Source of the DNA: Bin5 sp965200685
GTDB taxonomy: Bacteria; Chloroflexota; Anaerolineae; Caldilineales; Caldilineaceae
Reading direction: 5' to 3'
DNA length: 64,000 nucleotides
NCBI GenBank assembly: GCA_965200685.1
Contig: OZ241379.1
Coordinates: 4,030,001 to 4,094,000 of the forward strand
The notes beneath the pieces are model-generated. The model made no database searches. It had not been told where the DNA came from and was given only the letters and a program-made list of their open reading frames with translations. Every line of letters starts with the position of its first letter. Within the stretch, counting starts at the first letter, position 1. A program made the translations under genes and the position numbers. Positions 7,665 to 17,386 of the stretch are shown piece after piece.

Positions 7665-8834
7665 ATGAAACCCCTCTCTCAACTGGTTGGATCGATACCG
7701 GGAAGTACGACAATGCTGATGATGCAGAAAGGCCGGGAACTGGCCGCGCAGGGCCTGGAGGTGATCAATCTGGCCGGGGGTGAGCCAGATTTCGACACGC
7801 CCAAACACATCCAGCAGGCGGCGTTCTCAGCCATCGCCGCCGGCGACACCCACTATCCACCTGCCTTTGGTAAACCGGAACTACTGGAGGCGATCTGCGC
7901 CAAGCTGGAACGGGAAAATAACGTGCAGGCACTACCGGACCAGGTGCTGGTCACCCCTGGCGGCAAATGGGCAATTTACATTACTTTGGCGTCAATCCTG
8001 AATCCCGGCGACGAGGTGATGATTCTGGATCCGGCCTGGGTGAGCTACGCGCCCATGGTGAAGCTGAACCAAGGTACACCAGTACACGTGCCCCTGCCTG
8101 CCGCGCACAACTTCCGCGTCACCGCCGCGCAGTTGGAGGAGTACATCAGCAAGAGGACAAAACTCCTGCTGATCTGCTCGCCCAACAACCCCACGGGCAG
8201 GGTGCTGGTCCAAGACGAACTTGATGCTATTGCCACGCTAGCACAACAGCACGACCTGTACGTCCTGAGCGACGAAATCTACGAGCACATCCTTTACGAC
8301 CACGCGGTACATCGCTCCATTGCCAGTATGCCGGGGATGGCCGAGCGCACAATTATTATCAACGGCTTCAGCAAAAATTACGCCATGACCGGATGGAGGC
8401 TGGCCTGGCTGGCCGCGCCTTTACATATTGCCAAGTTCGTCCGCACCTATCAGACCCAGAGCATTACTTCCGCGGCCAGCTTTTCTATGGTCGCAGGTGC
8501 CGTCGCATTGAACGGTCCGCAGACCTGTGTGCGAGAAATGGTAGCCGCGTATGCCCGGCGTCGCAATTTTCTCCTGAACGCATTAGAGGAGATCCCCGGT
8601 ATCAAAAGCAGTCCCATAGAAGGTGCCTTTTATCTCTTTGCTCAATTCACCCAGACAGACAAAAAGAGCCTAGATATCTCGCAAATCCTGCTAGAGGACG
8701 GGCTGGTCGCGACCGCACCAGGTATCGCCTTCGGAGAGGCTGGCGAAGGCTATGTGCGCTTCAGCTTCGCCACAGGGATGGCAGATCTGGAGAAGACGGT
8801 TGAGCGTTTAGCCCGAATCGTTCCAAGTTTGTGA
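7665..8834 (+). CDS. Pyridoxal-phosphate aminotransferase (class I/II, AspC Ib type)
   Basis: A 389-residue aminotransferase with the Ib-type layout: NLAGGEPDFDTP (35-46), CSPNNPTGRV (171-180) and GFSKNYAMTGWRLAW (234-248) with the PLP lysine at about Lys237. Length and motifs match bacterial thermophile-type aspartate aminotransferases, which accept aspartate, prephenate or other acidic and aromatic amino donors. The stop overlaps the next gene's GTG by four bases, so translation is likely coupled to the TauE/SafE permease. The combination of aminotransferase and small-anion exporter suggests processing of an amino acid such as a sulfonate-type compound, but this is inference only. Confidence 0.87.
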   Translation: MKPLSQLVGSIPGSTTMLMMQKGRELAAQGLEVINLAGGEPDFDTPKHIQQAAFSAIAAGDTHYPPAFGKPELLEAICAKLERENNVQALPDQVLVTPGGKWAIYITLASILNPGDEVMILDPAWVSYAPMVKLNQGTPVHVPLPAAHNFRVTAAQLEEYISKRTKLLLICSPNNPTGRVLVQDELDAIATLAQQHDLYVLSDEIYEHILYDHAVHRSIASMPGMAERTIIINGFSKNYAMTGWRLAWLAAPLHIAKFVRTYQTQSITSAASFSMVAGAVALNGPQTCVREMVAAYARRRNFLLNALEEIPGIKSSPIEGAFYLFAQFTQTDKKSLDISQILLEDGLVATAPGIAFGEAGEGYVRFSFATGMADLEKTVERLARIVPSL

Positions 8835-9634
8835 ATGTCTTTATGAATATCACCCCCTTTCAGTATCTTCTTGCCATTCTCGCCGGGATCATCGCGGGCA
8901 TCATCAATACATTGGCCGGCAGTGGCTCGGCTGTGACCCTACCTATGCTCGTCTTTCTGGGCCTGGACCCCAGTGTCGCCAATGCCACCAATCGGATCGG
9001 CGTGATTGTGCAGAATGTCGTTGGGATTCTCACCTTCGCCCGTAGTGGCCAGGTACAGGCCACGAGTCATTGGGGGTTCGGGCTCTGGTTGACAGTGCCG
9101 GGCATGTTGGGCGCGCTGGTGGGCGCATATGTGGCAACGATCTTAGACAAGAACACCATGAATCTCGCCATTGGCGGGATGCTGATGCTCGTTCTCATTA
9201 CCATCTTCCTCAACCCGAATCAGTGGCTGAGAGAACAGTCGGAGGTGCGCGAGGAACGCCCTGGCCTGCCTATGCTGGCCTTGTTTTTCGCCATCGGCAT
9301 TTACGGCGGTTTCATCCAAGCCGGGGTGGGCCTCTTTCTACTGACAGCAATGGTTTTGGGGGTAGGCTATACGCTTGTCCACGCCAATGCAGTCAAGCTG
9401 CTGATTGTGCTGGCCCTCAATATTGTGGCGATTGTTGTCTTCATCTTCTCGCCGCTAGAGATCAATTGGGGTATGGGTGTGCTGATGGCTGTGGGACAGA
9501 GCATCGGGGCCTGGGCTGCGGTACGCTTTGCCATGACTGTGAAAGATGCCAACCGCTGGGTACGCTATCTCCTGATCATAGTCGTGATCTACTCAATTCT
9601 GCGCTTCTTCGGGCTGCTGGACCTGATCTCCTGA
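8831..9634 (+). CDS. TauE/SafE family sulfite/organic anion permease
   Basis: A 267-residue membrane protein with about eight hydrophobic helices arranged as two related halves; IINTLAGSGSAVTLPMLVFLGLDP (about 22-45) and YGGFIQAGVGLFLLTAMVLG (about 158-177) are the paired signature loops of TauE/SafE (DUF81). Family members export sulfite, sulfoacetate or other small organic anions. It begins at GTG 8831 overlapping the preceding stop, or at ATG 8843. The last gene before the beta-oxidation pair; 30 bp separate it from the next start. Confidence 0.87.
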   Translation: MNVFMNITPFQYLLAILAGIIAGIINTLAGSGSAVTLPMLVFLGLDPSVANATNRIGVIVQNVVGILTFARSGQVQATSHWGFGLWLTVPGMLGALVGAYVATILDKNTMNLAIGGMLMLVLITIFLNPNQWLREQSEVREERPGLPMLALFFAIGIYGGFIQAGVGLFLLTAMVLGVGYTLVHANAVKLLIVLALNIVAIVVFIFSPLEINWGMGVLMAVGQSIGAWAAVRFAMTVKDANRWVRYLLIIVVIYSILRFFGLLDLIS

Positions 9635-9664
9635 AACTCTATCATCATTGCTAGGAGCATCTCT

Positions 9665-12100
9665 ATGAACAGACCAATCACCCATGTGACCGTTATTGGG
9701 GCCGGTACGATGGGCGCGGCCATAGCCGGCCATCTGGCCAATGCCGGCATCTCCTCCCATCTGTTGGATGTGGTGCCGACGGAACTGACGGAGGACGAGC
9801 TGGCCAAAGGCCTTTCTCTGCGAGACCGGGCCGTACGCAACCGCATCGTCCAGACCGGTTTTGAGCGCATGACAAAGGCCAGGCCGGCCAATCTCTTCAG
9901 TCGAGAGCGGGCCGGCTTGATCACCCTCGGCACTGTGGAGGACGATCTGGATGCTGCGGTCAAGCAGAGTGACTGGATCATTGAAGCCATTGTCGAGCGG
10001 CCCCGCCCCAAGCAAGAGCTGATGGCAAAACTGGAAGCCGTGGCCCCAGCCGATGCGATCATCAGTACCAATACATCTGGAATCCCTATCCACATCATCA
10101 GTGATGGCCGCAGCGATTCCTTCAAACGGCACTTTCTGGGTACGCATTTTTTCAATCCACCCCGCTACCTCCATCTGCTGGAGATTATTCCCATCCCCGA
10201 GACGGAGCCCGCGATTGTCGAGCGTATGAAATTGTTTGCAGAGAAGCATTTGGGCAAAGGTGTTGTCATTGCCAAAGACACGCCCAATTTTGTCGGCAAC
10301 CGCATGTTCAGTTACATCCAGAGCGACCTGCTGGAGTTCGCTATTGCAAATGGCTACAGCGTCCAGGAGGTGGACCAACTGACCGGTCCCCTCATTGGGC
10401 GGCCCAAAACCGCCACCTTCCGGCTGTTCGATGTGGTGGGTATTGACGTGGCCGCGCTGGTGGGCGAGAATCTCTACCATCTGATCCCCGACGACGAAGA
10501 CAGGGATATCCTGTGGGGACCGCTGGGGTCCGCGGCCCTTAAAACTCTCGTAGAGAACCGCCTTTTCGGCAGCAAAAGTGGCCAAGGCTTCTATAAAACT
10601 GTCCTAGATGAGAAAGGGAAAAAGACCTTCTGGGGCCTGGATCTGGAGGCCAGTGTGGAGGGCAAATTGAACTATATTGAACCGTTTCGCGCCCGCTGGG
10701 CCAGCGTTGATGAAGTGCAGGATGAGCCTCTGCCCGAACGCCTGCGCCGCCTGACCGATGCCGATGATATGGCTGCTGGTCTGCTCTGGCACACCTTCAG
10801 CCGCACCCTAGCCTACGCCTCCAAACGTCTGCCGGAGATCGCAGATAGCCCTAAAGAGATCGACAATGCTATGAAATGGGGGTTCGGCTGGGAGCTGGGA
10901 CCATTTGAAACCTGGGACGTGCTAGGCGTAGCGGATACAGCAACTCGCATGGAAGGCGAAGGCGTGTCTGTCGCCGCTTGGGTGCAGGAGATGATCGACA
11001 GCGGGCATGAGACCTTCTACACATTTGAAAAGGGGCAGCGGCTGGTTTATAACCCACAGAGTGGGGAGTACGACTCTGCAGATGACAGCGAACGAACGGT
11101 ACGTATGGCTGCTTTGAAGCACAGCCGGGGTGTGCTGGCGGAGAATGAGTCAGCCAGCCTGCTGGATATGGGCGACGGCGTGCTGCTCTTGGAGTTCCAC
11201 ACGAAGATGAATGCTCTGGACACACACATTGGTGAGATCGCCAACGTGGCCATTGAACGCCTCCATGGGGACGCCACCGGGCTGGTCATCGGCAATCAAG
11301 GAGGCAACTTCAGTGCCGGGGCCAATCTCTTCCTCATCGGAACGCTGGCCCAATCAGGTCAGTTCGATCAGCTAGACGCGGCCATCAACGGCCTGCAACA
11401 GATGATCCAGCAGATGCGCCTCGCGCCCAAACCGGTGGTGGCCGCGCCCTATCAACTCAGCTTAGGCGGTGGTGCAGAGGTGTCCATGGGCGCGGACCGT
11501 ATCGTCGCCCATGCGGAGCTATATATGGGGCAAGTAGAGGTAGGCGTTGGACTGGTCCCTGCAGGCGGAGGCTGCAAAGAACTGATACGCCGTCAGGTAA
11601 ACCCTCACATGCACGCCCAGAACATCAATCCTGGCCCCTATCTCCAACAGATTTTCGAACTGATCGGCTTTGGCAAAGTCTCGACCTCCGCGGAGGAGGC
11701 CCGGCAGCTGGGTTTTTTGGTGGACGTTGACCGCATCATTATGAACTACGACTCCCTGCTGGCCGAGGCCAAAGAGGAGGTCCTACACATGGCCGACGAT
11801 GGCTATACGCCGCCCAGCGTCACCGGCACTATCTATGCTGCCGGACGGGATCAACTCGCTACTATGCGCGTTGGCATTTATTTACTCAGAGAAGCGGGCC
11901 ACATCAGTGCATATGACGCAACCATCGCTGACAGCTTGGCCTACGTCCTCTGCGGTGGCGAACTCAGCCAGCCCGCCTGGATGGACGAACAGTACTTTCT
12001 CGATCTGGAGCGGGAAGCCTTCAAAACCCTGGCCGGCTATCCCAAAACGCAAGAGCGCATCTGGTATATGTTGCAGAACGGAAAACCGTTGCGAAACTGA
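9665..12100 (+). CDS. fadN: 3-hydroxyacyl-CoA dehydrogenase / enoyl-CoA hydratase fusion
   Basis: An 811-residue fusion that does two steps of fatty acid beta-oxidation. The N-terminal part has the NAD-binding VIGAGTMGAAIAGHLANAG (about 9-27) and the 3HCDH C-domain (NFVGNRMFSY, then KSGQGFYK). The C-terminal part, from about residue 495, is a crotonase domain with the oxyanion-hole segments GNFSAGANLF and the LGGGAEVSMGAD tract. This order (dehydrogenase first, hydratase second) and the length match Bacillus FadN rather than E. coli FadB. It is followed after 84 bp by the thiolase, its usual partner. No acyl-CoA dehydrogenase or ligase is in the window. Confidence 0.9.
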   Translation: MNRPITHVTVIGAGTMGAAIAGHLANAGISSHLLDVVPTELTEDELAKGLSLRDRAVRNRIVQTGFERMTKARPANLFSRERAGLITLGTVEDDLDAAVKQSDWIIEAIVERPRPKQELMAKLEAVAPADAIISTNTSGIPIHIISDGRSDSFKRHFLGTHFFNPPRYLHLLEIIPIPETEPAIVERMKLFAEKHLGKGVVIAKDTPNFVGNRMFSYIQSDLLEFAIANGYSVQEVDQLTGPLIGRPKTATFRLFDVVGIDVAALVGENLYHLIPDDEDRDILWGPLGSAALKTLVENRLFGSKSGQGFYKTVLDEKGKKTFWGLDLEASVEGKLNYIEPFRARWASVDEVQDEPLPERLRRLTDADDMAAGLLWHTFSRTLAYASKRLPEIADSPKEIDNAMKWGFGWELGPFETWDVLGVADTATRMEGEGVSVAAWVQEMIDSGHETFYTFEKGQRLVYNPQSGEYDSADDSERTVRMAALKHSRGVLAENESASLLDMGDGVLLLEFHTKMNALDTHIGEIANVAIERLHGDATGLVIGNQGGNFSAGANLFLIGTLAQSGQFDQLDAAINGLQQMIQQMRLAPKPVVAAPYQLSLGGGAEVSMGADRIVAHAELYMGQVEVGVGLVPAGGGCKELIRRQVNPHMHAQNINPGPYLQQIFELIGFGKVSTSAEEARQLGFLVDVDRIIMNYDSLLAEAKEEVLHMADDGYTPPSVTGTIYAAGRDQLATMRVGIYLLREAGHISAYDATIADSLAYVLCGGELSQPAWMDEQYFLDLEREAFKTLAGYPKTQERIWYMLQNGKPLRN

Positions 12101-12184
12101 CCAAACCCAAGCCAGTGACTCATGGCCTGTAGCCGGTAACGACAGTCTCACTGGCCGCTGCAGTTAAAAAAGGAACAGACAGTC

Positions 12185-13363
12185 ATGACCAACGCCGTTA
12201 TCATTTCCGTTGCCCGTACGGCTGTGGGCAAAGCCCCCCGAGGTACTCTACGCACGACCCGTCCCGAGGCAATGGCCGCTACGGTAATTCAAGCTGTGAT
12301 GGAGCGATCCCCTGAAGTGGGTCCCCAAGAGATCGACGATGTAATTCTAGGATGTGCCATGCCGGAAGCGGAGCAAGGTATGAATGTAGGCCGCATCGCC
12401 AGCCTACAGGCCGGCCTGCCGGTGGACGTACCCGCCCAGACGGTCAACCGCTTCTGCTCCAGCGGTTTGCAGACCATCGCCTTGGCGGCCCAGCAGATTA
12501 TGAGCGGGATGGGTGAGGCCATTATCGCCGGTGGCGTGGAAACCATGTCCCGCGTTCCCATGAGCAGCAATAAGTTTATGGCTAACCCGACACTGGCTCA
12601 GGAATATCCCGGCGTCTATATCAGCATGGGCCTGACCGCAGAAAACGTGGCTCGCCAGTTTGAGGTGACCCGGGCGGAACAGGACCTCTTCGCCCTGCGT
12701 AGTCATCAACGGGCCGCCGCTGCCCAAGACGCGGGCAAATTCAACACTGAGATCGTGCCCCTAGAAGTAGAGATCACCCTTGGCGAAGGCCAAGATGTCC
12801 ACACATACCAGACGACCTTTGACAAGGATGAAGGCATCCGCCGAGACACATCCCTAGAGGCACTGGCTAAATTGCGCCCGGTCTTCCATGTGCAGGGCAG
12901 CGTCACGGCCGGCAATAGCAGTCAGACCAGTGATGGCGCAGCGGCTGTGCTGGTGATGAGTGAGGAAAGGGCAAAGAGCTTGGGACTCAAACCCATGGCC
13001 CGCTTCCGCAGTTTTGCCGTCGCTGGCGTCCCGCCGGAGGTAATGGGCATCGGGCCGGTGGCTGCTGTGCCCAAAGCACTTAAGCTGGCCGGCGTAACTC
13101 TTGCGGAAATCGATCTCGTGGAACTGAATGAAGCCTTCGCTGCTCAGGCCCTGGCCGTCATTCAGAAACTAGGATTGGACGAGGACAAAGTAAACGTCAA
13201 TGGCGGGGCCATTGCTTTGGGTCATCCATTGGGCTGTACCGGTGCAAAGCTTACTGTACAGATGCTCCACGAATTGACCCGGCAGGACAAACAGTTTGGC
13301 CTCGTCACAATGTGCATCGGCGGCGGCATGGGGGCGGCTGGCATTGTGGAGCGGCTGCATTGA
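12185..13363 (+). CDS. fadA: Acetyl-CoA acyltransferase (thiolase)
   Basis: A 392-residue thiolase that cleaves 3-ketoacyl-CoA. The nucleophile Cys91 is in NRFCSSGLQT, the GHPLGCTGA histidine is His347, and the second active-site cysteine is Cys377 in CIGGGMGAA. A good AGGAACAGAC ribosome site precedes the ATG. The spacer from fadN (12107-12170) contains CAGTGACT/CACTGGCC words of the dispersed repeat family. The coding region ends 11 bp before a nested pair of palindromic elements. Confidence 0.92.
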   Translation: MTNAVIISVARTAVGKAPRGTLRTTRPEAMAATVIQAVMERSPEVGPQEIDDVILGCAMPEAEQGMNVGRIASLQAGLPVDVPAQTVNRFCSSGLQTIALAAQQIMSGMGEAIIAGGVETMSRVPMSSNKFMANPTLAQEYPGVYISMGLTAENVARQFEVTRAEQDLFALRSHQRAAAAQDAGKFNTEIVPLEVEITLGEGQDVHTYQTTFDKDEGIRRDTSLEALAKLRPVFHVQGSVTAGNSSQTSDGAAAVLVMSEERAKSLGLKPMARFRSFAVAGVPPEVMGIGPVAAVPKALKLAGVTLAEIDLVELNEAFAAQALAVIQKLGLDEDKVNVNGGAIALGHPLGCTGAKLTVQMLHELTRQDKQFGLVTMCIGGGMGAAGIVERLH

Positions 13364-13373
13364 ACCCCTGCTT

Positions 13374-13493
13374 TTTTGACACAGAAAATTTTGTCCTCTT
13401 TTGGCACAGAAAATTTTGTCATTGTTACCACTATTTCTTTGTCAAAATTTCTCGTGCCAAAATTCAGATAAAGTCACAATTTATCGTGTCAAA
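13374..13493. repeat. Nested pair of TTTTGRCAC palindromic elements
   Basis: A 57-bp-type element (left part 13374-13398, right part 13462-13493) is split at CCTC/ATTCAG by a complete 63-bp-type element (13399-13461). The uninterrupted CCTCATTCAG junction is seen in the copies at 22591-22646 and 23184-23240, so the order of events is clear: the longer type inserted into the shorter type. The right end supplies the stop codon of the dehydrogenase at 13481. Confidence 0.85.
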
Positions 13494-14599
13494 CACTCCC
13501 ATTCCCGGGAATCCGGTACATCCAGCCACTCGCCAGCACGGCGGATCGATTCCTGACTCATCAGGCCCGGCAATGTCATGTCCATAGCCATGTGGATATC
13601 AATAGTAGGAGGTTTGCGGCCTTGCACTGCATCCACGAAATCCATCACCTCAAAATAGTCGCCCCCGCCATGACCAGCTACCATGGCTTCGGGTGGTGGA
13701 TCGCGCCAAATATCTGGCAAATATTCATCCTCAAATGCCTCCAAAGGAATCCAATCGTTGGGATCTTTACAGACATCTTCTAACCAGATCCAGTTGCCCT
13801 CAGCGGGGCGTCGCTTGCTTTCATAGGCACCCTTGGTACCCTGGAGCGTATAGTTGGTCATGGCATGCGGACGCTTGGAGAGCATATCAACACGCACGCG
13901 TATCAGCTTTTCGCTAGATGTCTTGCACAGCAACAGCACCGTATCCTCCATTGCATGTTCTGGGTCGGTCCAGATGCCTGTACCGATGCAGCTAATGCGT
14001 GCGGGCCGCTCTCTGATCCAGCGCAGGCAGGGGCCTAAACTATGGGTAGGGTAGGTGCAGCCATTGACCCCCACTTGCCAGTAGTAACGCCAAGTCGGGC
14101 TGCTATCCGGCATATGGTGCAGGCTGGAGAGTTCATGCAGGTATTCGCCCTCAGCATAGTATGTCTCGCCAAAGAGACCGGCCTCAACCATGGCCTGCAC
14201 CAGTATATTGGGTTTCATATAAATATAATTTTCCGCCATCATATAGATCGCCGCACTCTGTCTGCAAGCTTGCACCAACCAGCGACTCTCGTCCAACGAG
14301 ACTGCTGCTGTCACCTCACTCAGCACGTGAATGTCCCGTTGCAGCGCAGCAATGGATTGAGCAGCATGATACTGCATGGGCGACGAGACCAGCACTGCAT
14401 CGGGTTTGGCCTCATCAAGCATCGTTTCAAAGACAGGATAGAGTTGGCTGATGCCTGTGGCGCGCCCCACTTCGGCCAAGGTCCTGGCATTGGGGTCACA
14501 GAAGGCCACAATCTCTGTTTCGGGATGCGATTGAAATGCTTTGAAGAATGAACTAGCACGGCGCGCGCCCGAGAAGGCGACTTTAATCTCATTAGCCAT
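13481..14599 (-). CDS. Gfo/Idh/MocA family oxidoreductase
   Basis: A NAD(P)-dependent sugar or inositol-type dehydrogenase of about 372 residues. The start is set at the ATG of MANEIKVAFSG (14599) because the Rossmann strand begins there and GGTGAAAC precedes it; the open frame continues 29 codons upstream without similarity. The usual EKP motif is replaced by VLSEVTAAVS, as in a divergent subfamily. The C-terminal sheet domain contains HHMPDSSPTWRYYW and HSLGPCLRW. The last codons (CLTR, stop) lie in the palindromic element at 13462-13493, so the natural C-terminus may have been altered. It is the last gene of a four-gene minus-strand set led by the GNAT at 17350. Confidence 0.85.
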   Translation of the reverse strand: MANEIKVAFSGARRASSFFKAFQSHPETEIVAFCDPNARTLAEVGRATGISQLYPVFETMLDEAKPDAVLVSSPMQYHAAQSIAALQRDIHVLSEVTAAVSLDESRWLVQACRQSAAIYMMAENYIYMKPNILVQAMVEAGLFGETYYAEGEYLHELSSLHHMPDSSPTWRYYWQVGVNGCTYPTHSLGPCLRWIRERPARISCIGTGIWTDPEHAMEDTVLLLCKTSSEKLIRVRVDMLSKRPHAMTNYTLQGTKGAYESKRRPAEGNWIWLEDVCKDPNDWIPLEAFEDEYLPDIWRDPPPEAMVAGHGGGDYFEVMDFVDAVQGRKPPTIDIHMAMDMTLPGLMSQESIRRAGEWLDVPDSREWECLTR

Positions 14600-14645
14600 T
14601 TGTTTCACCTGCACTGCAGTGGTTCGTGACCAGGGCGTTGTGTAC

Positions 14646-15680
14646 TCATAGATACGTTCCAAAAAATTCTGCCGCCCTTTCAACACCGCCCCAACTATGT
14701 CCGCTCGGATGGATATGCTTCCACAATCGATCTGCTACACCTGCAGCTTCATAAATACGCTTTACTCCTTCATACCCTTTGCCTAAGTCGTGGATAAAGA
14801 AACAATCGTCGTAAATACCCATATCCAGCAACAGAGGACGCGGCGCAATCAGCCCGGCGATGTCATCCGTGTCAAACCAAGCGTAGATACCGGGCACGAT
14901 CTGCGAGCCACAGAAATTCATGCGCTCAAAAGCAAACGCTTTCCAAGGATTAATATAGCCCATAGTGTCAGCGACCGCAATGCGCGGCTCCGCGGCCACG
15001 GTCCATGTGGTCATAGTGCCTCCCTGGGACAGGCCCATCATACCGATGCGTTTGGGATCGACTTCAGGGCGACTCTCCAAGTAATCGACACAACACTTCA
15101 TATCCCAGATATTCAGTGTTAGGGGCCAGCAGTTTAACATCGTACCACGTAGATAGTTGACATTACAGGGATCGCGACCGGGGACAACATCGCGTCCATC
15201 TTGGCGTTCTCCAAAGCTGCGTAGATCAGGTGAGATCGTCAGGTAGCCTGCTTTGGCCATCTGTAGGCCATAATCGTAGTTGTGTGCTTCAATATTGGCA
15301 CGCAGAGCAGCAGATGCGCGCAGCCCGGCCACTGCATCTTTCCCATATGGACCGTGTCCATGGGCGCAAATGATCGCCGCATTCGAGCCATCCTCTGCCA
15401 TAGTCTTACGGCGCAGAACTTGACAGGGTACGCTCATATATGGCTCTGAGTTGAAGACGACCCGCTCGCGAATCAGGTCCCCATCTTCTACACGACTCTC
15501 TACCTCCGCATCCAACGGCACTGGGTCCGGGAAATCACCCAATAGTTCCATGTATTTAGCATGCGCTGCCTTATGCCAACTGTCCCAATCCATGGTCTGG
15601 TTATCGAAATGCAGTTTGGGTGTCCAGCTTTCGACTTGGTTGTTCCAATATGCCTGCATAGAGAAATTGCGTCTTGCCAT
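14646..15680 (-). CDS. Alpha/beta hydrolase, acetylxylan-esterase/dienelactone-hydrolase-like
   Basis: A cytoplasmic hydrolase of about 344 residues. The nucleophile is in GLSQGG, the acid is probably in LLLDMGIYDD, and the catalytic histidine in SGHSWGG. The region SPDLRSFGERQDGRD and the overall layout resemble alpha/beta hydrolases annotated as acetyl xylan esterases. The start is the ATG at 15680 (MARRNFSMQ), preceded by AAGGAGATAACG; the open frame extends a further 45 codons upstream into the neighbouring gene without meaning. It sits between two Gfo/Idh dehydrogenases, which suggests that the operon removes an acyl group from a sugar or lactone and oxidises the product. Confidence 0.82.
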   Translation of the reverse strand: MARRNFSMQAYWNNQVESWTPKLHFDNQTMDWDSWHKAAHAKYMELLGDFPDPVPLDAEVESRVEDGDLIRERVVFNSEPYMSVPCQVLRRKTMAEDGSNAAIICAHGHGPYGKDAVAGLRASAALRANIEAHNYDYGLQMAKAGYLTISPDLRSFGERQDGRDVVPGRDPCNVNYLRGTMLNCWPLTLNIWDMKCCVDYLESRPEVDPKRIGMMGLSQGGTMTTWTVAAEPRIAVADTMGYINPWKAFAFERMNFCGSQIVPGIYAWFDTDDIAGLIAPRPLLLDMGIYDDCFFIHDLGKGYEGVKRIYEAAGVADRLWKHIHPSGHSWGGVERAAEFFGTYL

Positions 15681-15696
15681 CGTTATCTCCTTGCTG

Positions 15697-16728
15697 TCAA
15701 AACCAATGGGGCACCTGTGGACGTCTGGTATGAATCGAATCAAGAGCTGCCACACAGACCGACACAATTTGGGCACCCCAGCGTGCCGGGATCGGATTCC
15801 TGATCTTGCCATCAAGCAGATCCAGAAAATCGATCACAGAACGTCCCCAACCATGCCCACCGACCACATCATGGGCTGATGATTCTTGGATGGCCATGGG
15901 CTCCTCATCCCGGCGGTATAGCTTGCCCTTCCACAACGTTCCGGCAGTGCCGTAAACAGCGAGAAAGCCACCACCCATGCCCTCGCCCATACCATGACCG
16001 GAACAGCCACTGGTCACAAAGACTTTGCCAGTGACGCCATTCTCAAATTGGAGGATCACAATATAACAATCATCGTCTGGAAAGACGGGAATGCTGCGTT
16101 TATTGCTATAGGCATAGACCTCAATGACCGCAGAATCCACCGTCCACAGGATGAGGTCCAGAGGATGACATCCACCACCTAGCAGGATATTCTGTGGATT
16201 TTGCTGATCGATGCGCCAGGGTGTGTGATGTTTGCCTTGGGGGGAATAATGGCTCCACATATCATGGATATAATCGCCTTGGACAAAGAAGATATCACCA
16301 ATGGCACCGGCTTGGGCCATTTGTGACATCTCGTGCCAAGGATACATATAGCGCATGGTCTGGTCGGTCATCACATGGAAACCACTCTGTGCCTCTGCAT
16401 CAAGGATGCGTTGGGCATCGGCCAGCGTGGTTGCCAGTGGCTTCTCGACCAAGACATGGCAACCCTGTTCCAAGGCCATGACCGTCTGGTCGGCATGGAG
16501 ATGGTCTGGCCCCGCGACGACCACCACATCTGGCTGGGTCTCCCGCAAGATCCGGGCGTAATCACTGCCGCTCACGGCCTCAGAGTACTGTTTCTTCATT
16601 CTGTCTCGTTGTAGCTGCTGGGGGTCCGCGAGACCTACGATTTTTCCCCGGCCATCGGTTATGGCAACTTGGGCCACGTTGCGTCCTGCGCCGCCGCATC
16701 CACTGATCAAAATTTTGTAGGGATTCAT
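15697..16728 (-). CDS. Gfo/Idh/MocA family oxidoreductase
   Basis: A 343-residue NAD(P)-dependent dehydrogenase. It has a Rossmann N-terminus (ISGCGGAGRNVAQVA), the canonical VLVEKPLAT (about 93-101) with the catalytic-region lysine, and the C-terminal sheet domain including GGGCHPLDLILW. Seventeen bases before the hydrolase start and 35 after the GNAT stop, so probably one transcript. The substrate is a polyol or sugar by family; not determinable here. Confidence 0.88.
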   Translation of the reverse strand: MNPYKILISGCGGAGRNVAQVAITDGRGKIVGLADPQQLQRDRMKKQYSEAVSGSDYARILRETQPDVVVVAGPDHLHADQTVMALEQGCHVLVEKPLATTLADAQRILDAEAQSGFHVMTDQTMRYMYPWHEMSQMAQAGAIGDIFFVQGDYIHDMWSHYSPQGKHHTPWRIDQQNPQNILLGGGCHPLDLILWTVDSAVIEVYAYSNKRSIPVFPDDDCYIVILQFENGVTGKVFVTSGCSGHGMGEGMGGGFLAVYGTAGTLWKGKLYRRDEEPMAIQESSAHDVVGGHGWGRSVIDFLDLLDGKIRNPIPARWGAQIVSVCVAALDSIHTRRPQVPHWF

Positions 16729-16762
16729 ACCCGCTATCCTTTCATTGACAGACTATAACAAC

Positions 16763-17350
16763 TTACGATGAAGAGCGAGGCCAATCTTGTGGTGTAAATG
16801 CCCAACCGACTTGAGAGCAAACCACTCTCCAGCGTTCCTCCATATCCGGCGCATATAAGAAGGGTACCCACCCCAGCCTCAGATAGATGCTGATCGCGGG
16901 TAGACGCCAGTCATCGGTGTTGAGATAGATATTCCGATAGCCGGCCTTGAGCAGACGATGCACAACAGACGCGCAAACAGCCATGCCCAAACCTTTGCCG
17001 GCATGATCGGGATGCCCTGCGACCCAACCTAACTCGCCGGCAAAGGGGTGTAGTTCCCGGGGATTGTGGTTGGCCATGGCGGTAGCAACGATCTCGCCGC
17101 TAGTTTGATGCACAATGAGAAACCAGCCATCGGGTAGAATTTTCAAGAGCCACGGGCGCAAGGTATCGTCATCCCAATCCTTAAAACCAGCCAGATCCAT
17201 GACCTTGTAAAAGCCGGATTCATCCCCAGGTTGGTAGGTACGCAGCGTATAGCCTGTTGGAACATGAACGGTGGGCGGCGAATTAAGTAGATGATGCGGC
17301 CAGACCAGTTTGAGCTGTTGTTTGGGTTTTTCTGCACTCAATGTACACAC
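16763..17350 (-). CDS. GNAT family N-acetyltransferase
   Basis: A 195-residue acetyltransferase. The acetyl-CoA binding motif A is WVAGHPDHAGKGLGMAVCASVVHRLL (about 108-133), followed by YLNTDDWRLPAISIYLRLGW, the usual C-terminal strand-helix. The first 30 residues are poorly conserved-looking; it may start at the GTG at 17350 or the TTG three codons later, both behind an AGAGGT. It is the first gene of the minus-strand set ending at 13481, and a LacI-family-like operator (17387-17407) lies 37 bp upstream. The substrate is unknown. Confidence 0.8.
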   Translation of the reverse strand: MCTLSAEKPKQQLKLVWPHHLLNSPPTVHVPTGYTLRTYQPGDESGFYKVMDLAGFKDWDDDTLRPWLLKILPDGWFLIVHQTSGEIVATAMANHNPRELHPFAGELGWVAGHPDHAGKGLGMAVCASVVHRLLKAGYRNIYLNTDDWRLPAISIYLRLGWVPFLYAPDMEERWRVVCSQVGWAFTPQDWPRSSS

Positions 17351-17386
17351 CTCTGTGGTTCGTGATGAGTGATTGGTGGCAAGTAA

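Noticed and set aside
9593..10585. 330-codon minus-strand open frame antisense to the fadN-type gene
   Set aside because: Shadow of a strong coding region; the plus-strand protein shows complete family motifs.
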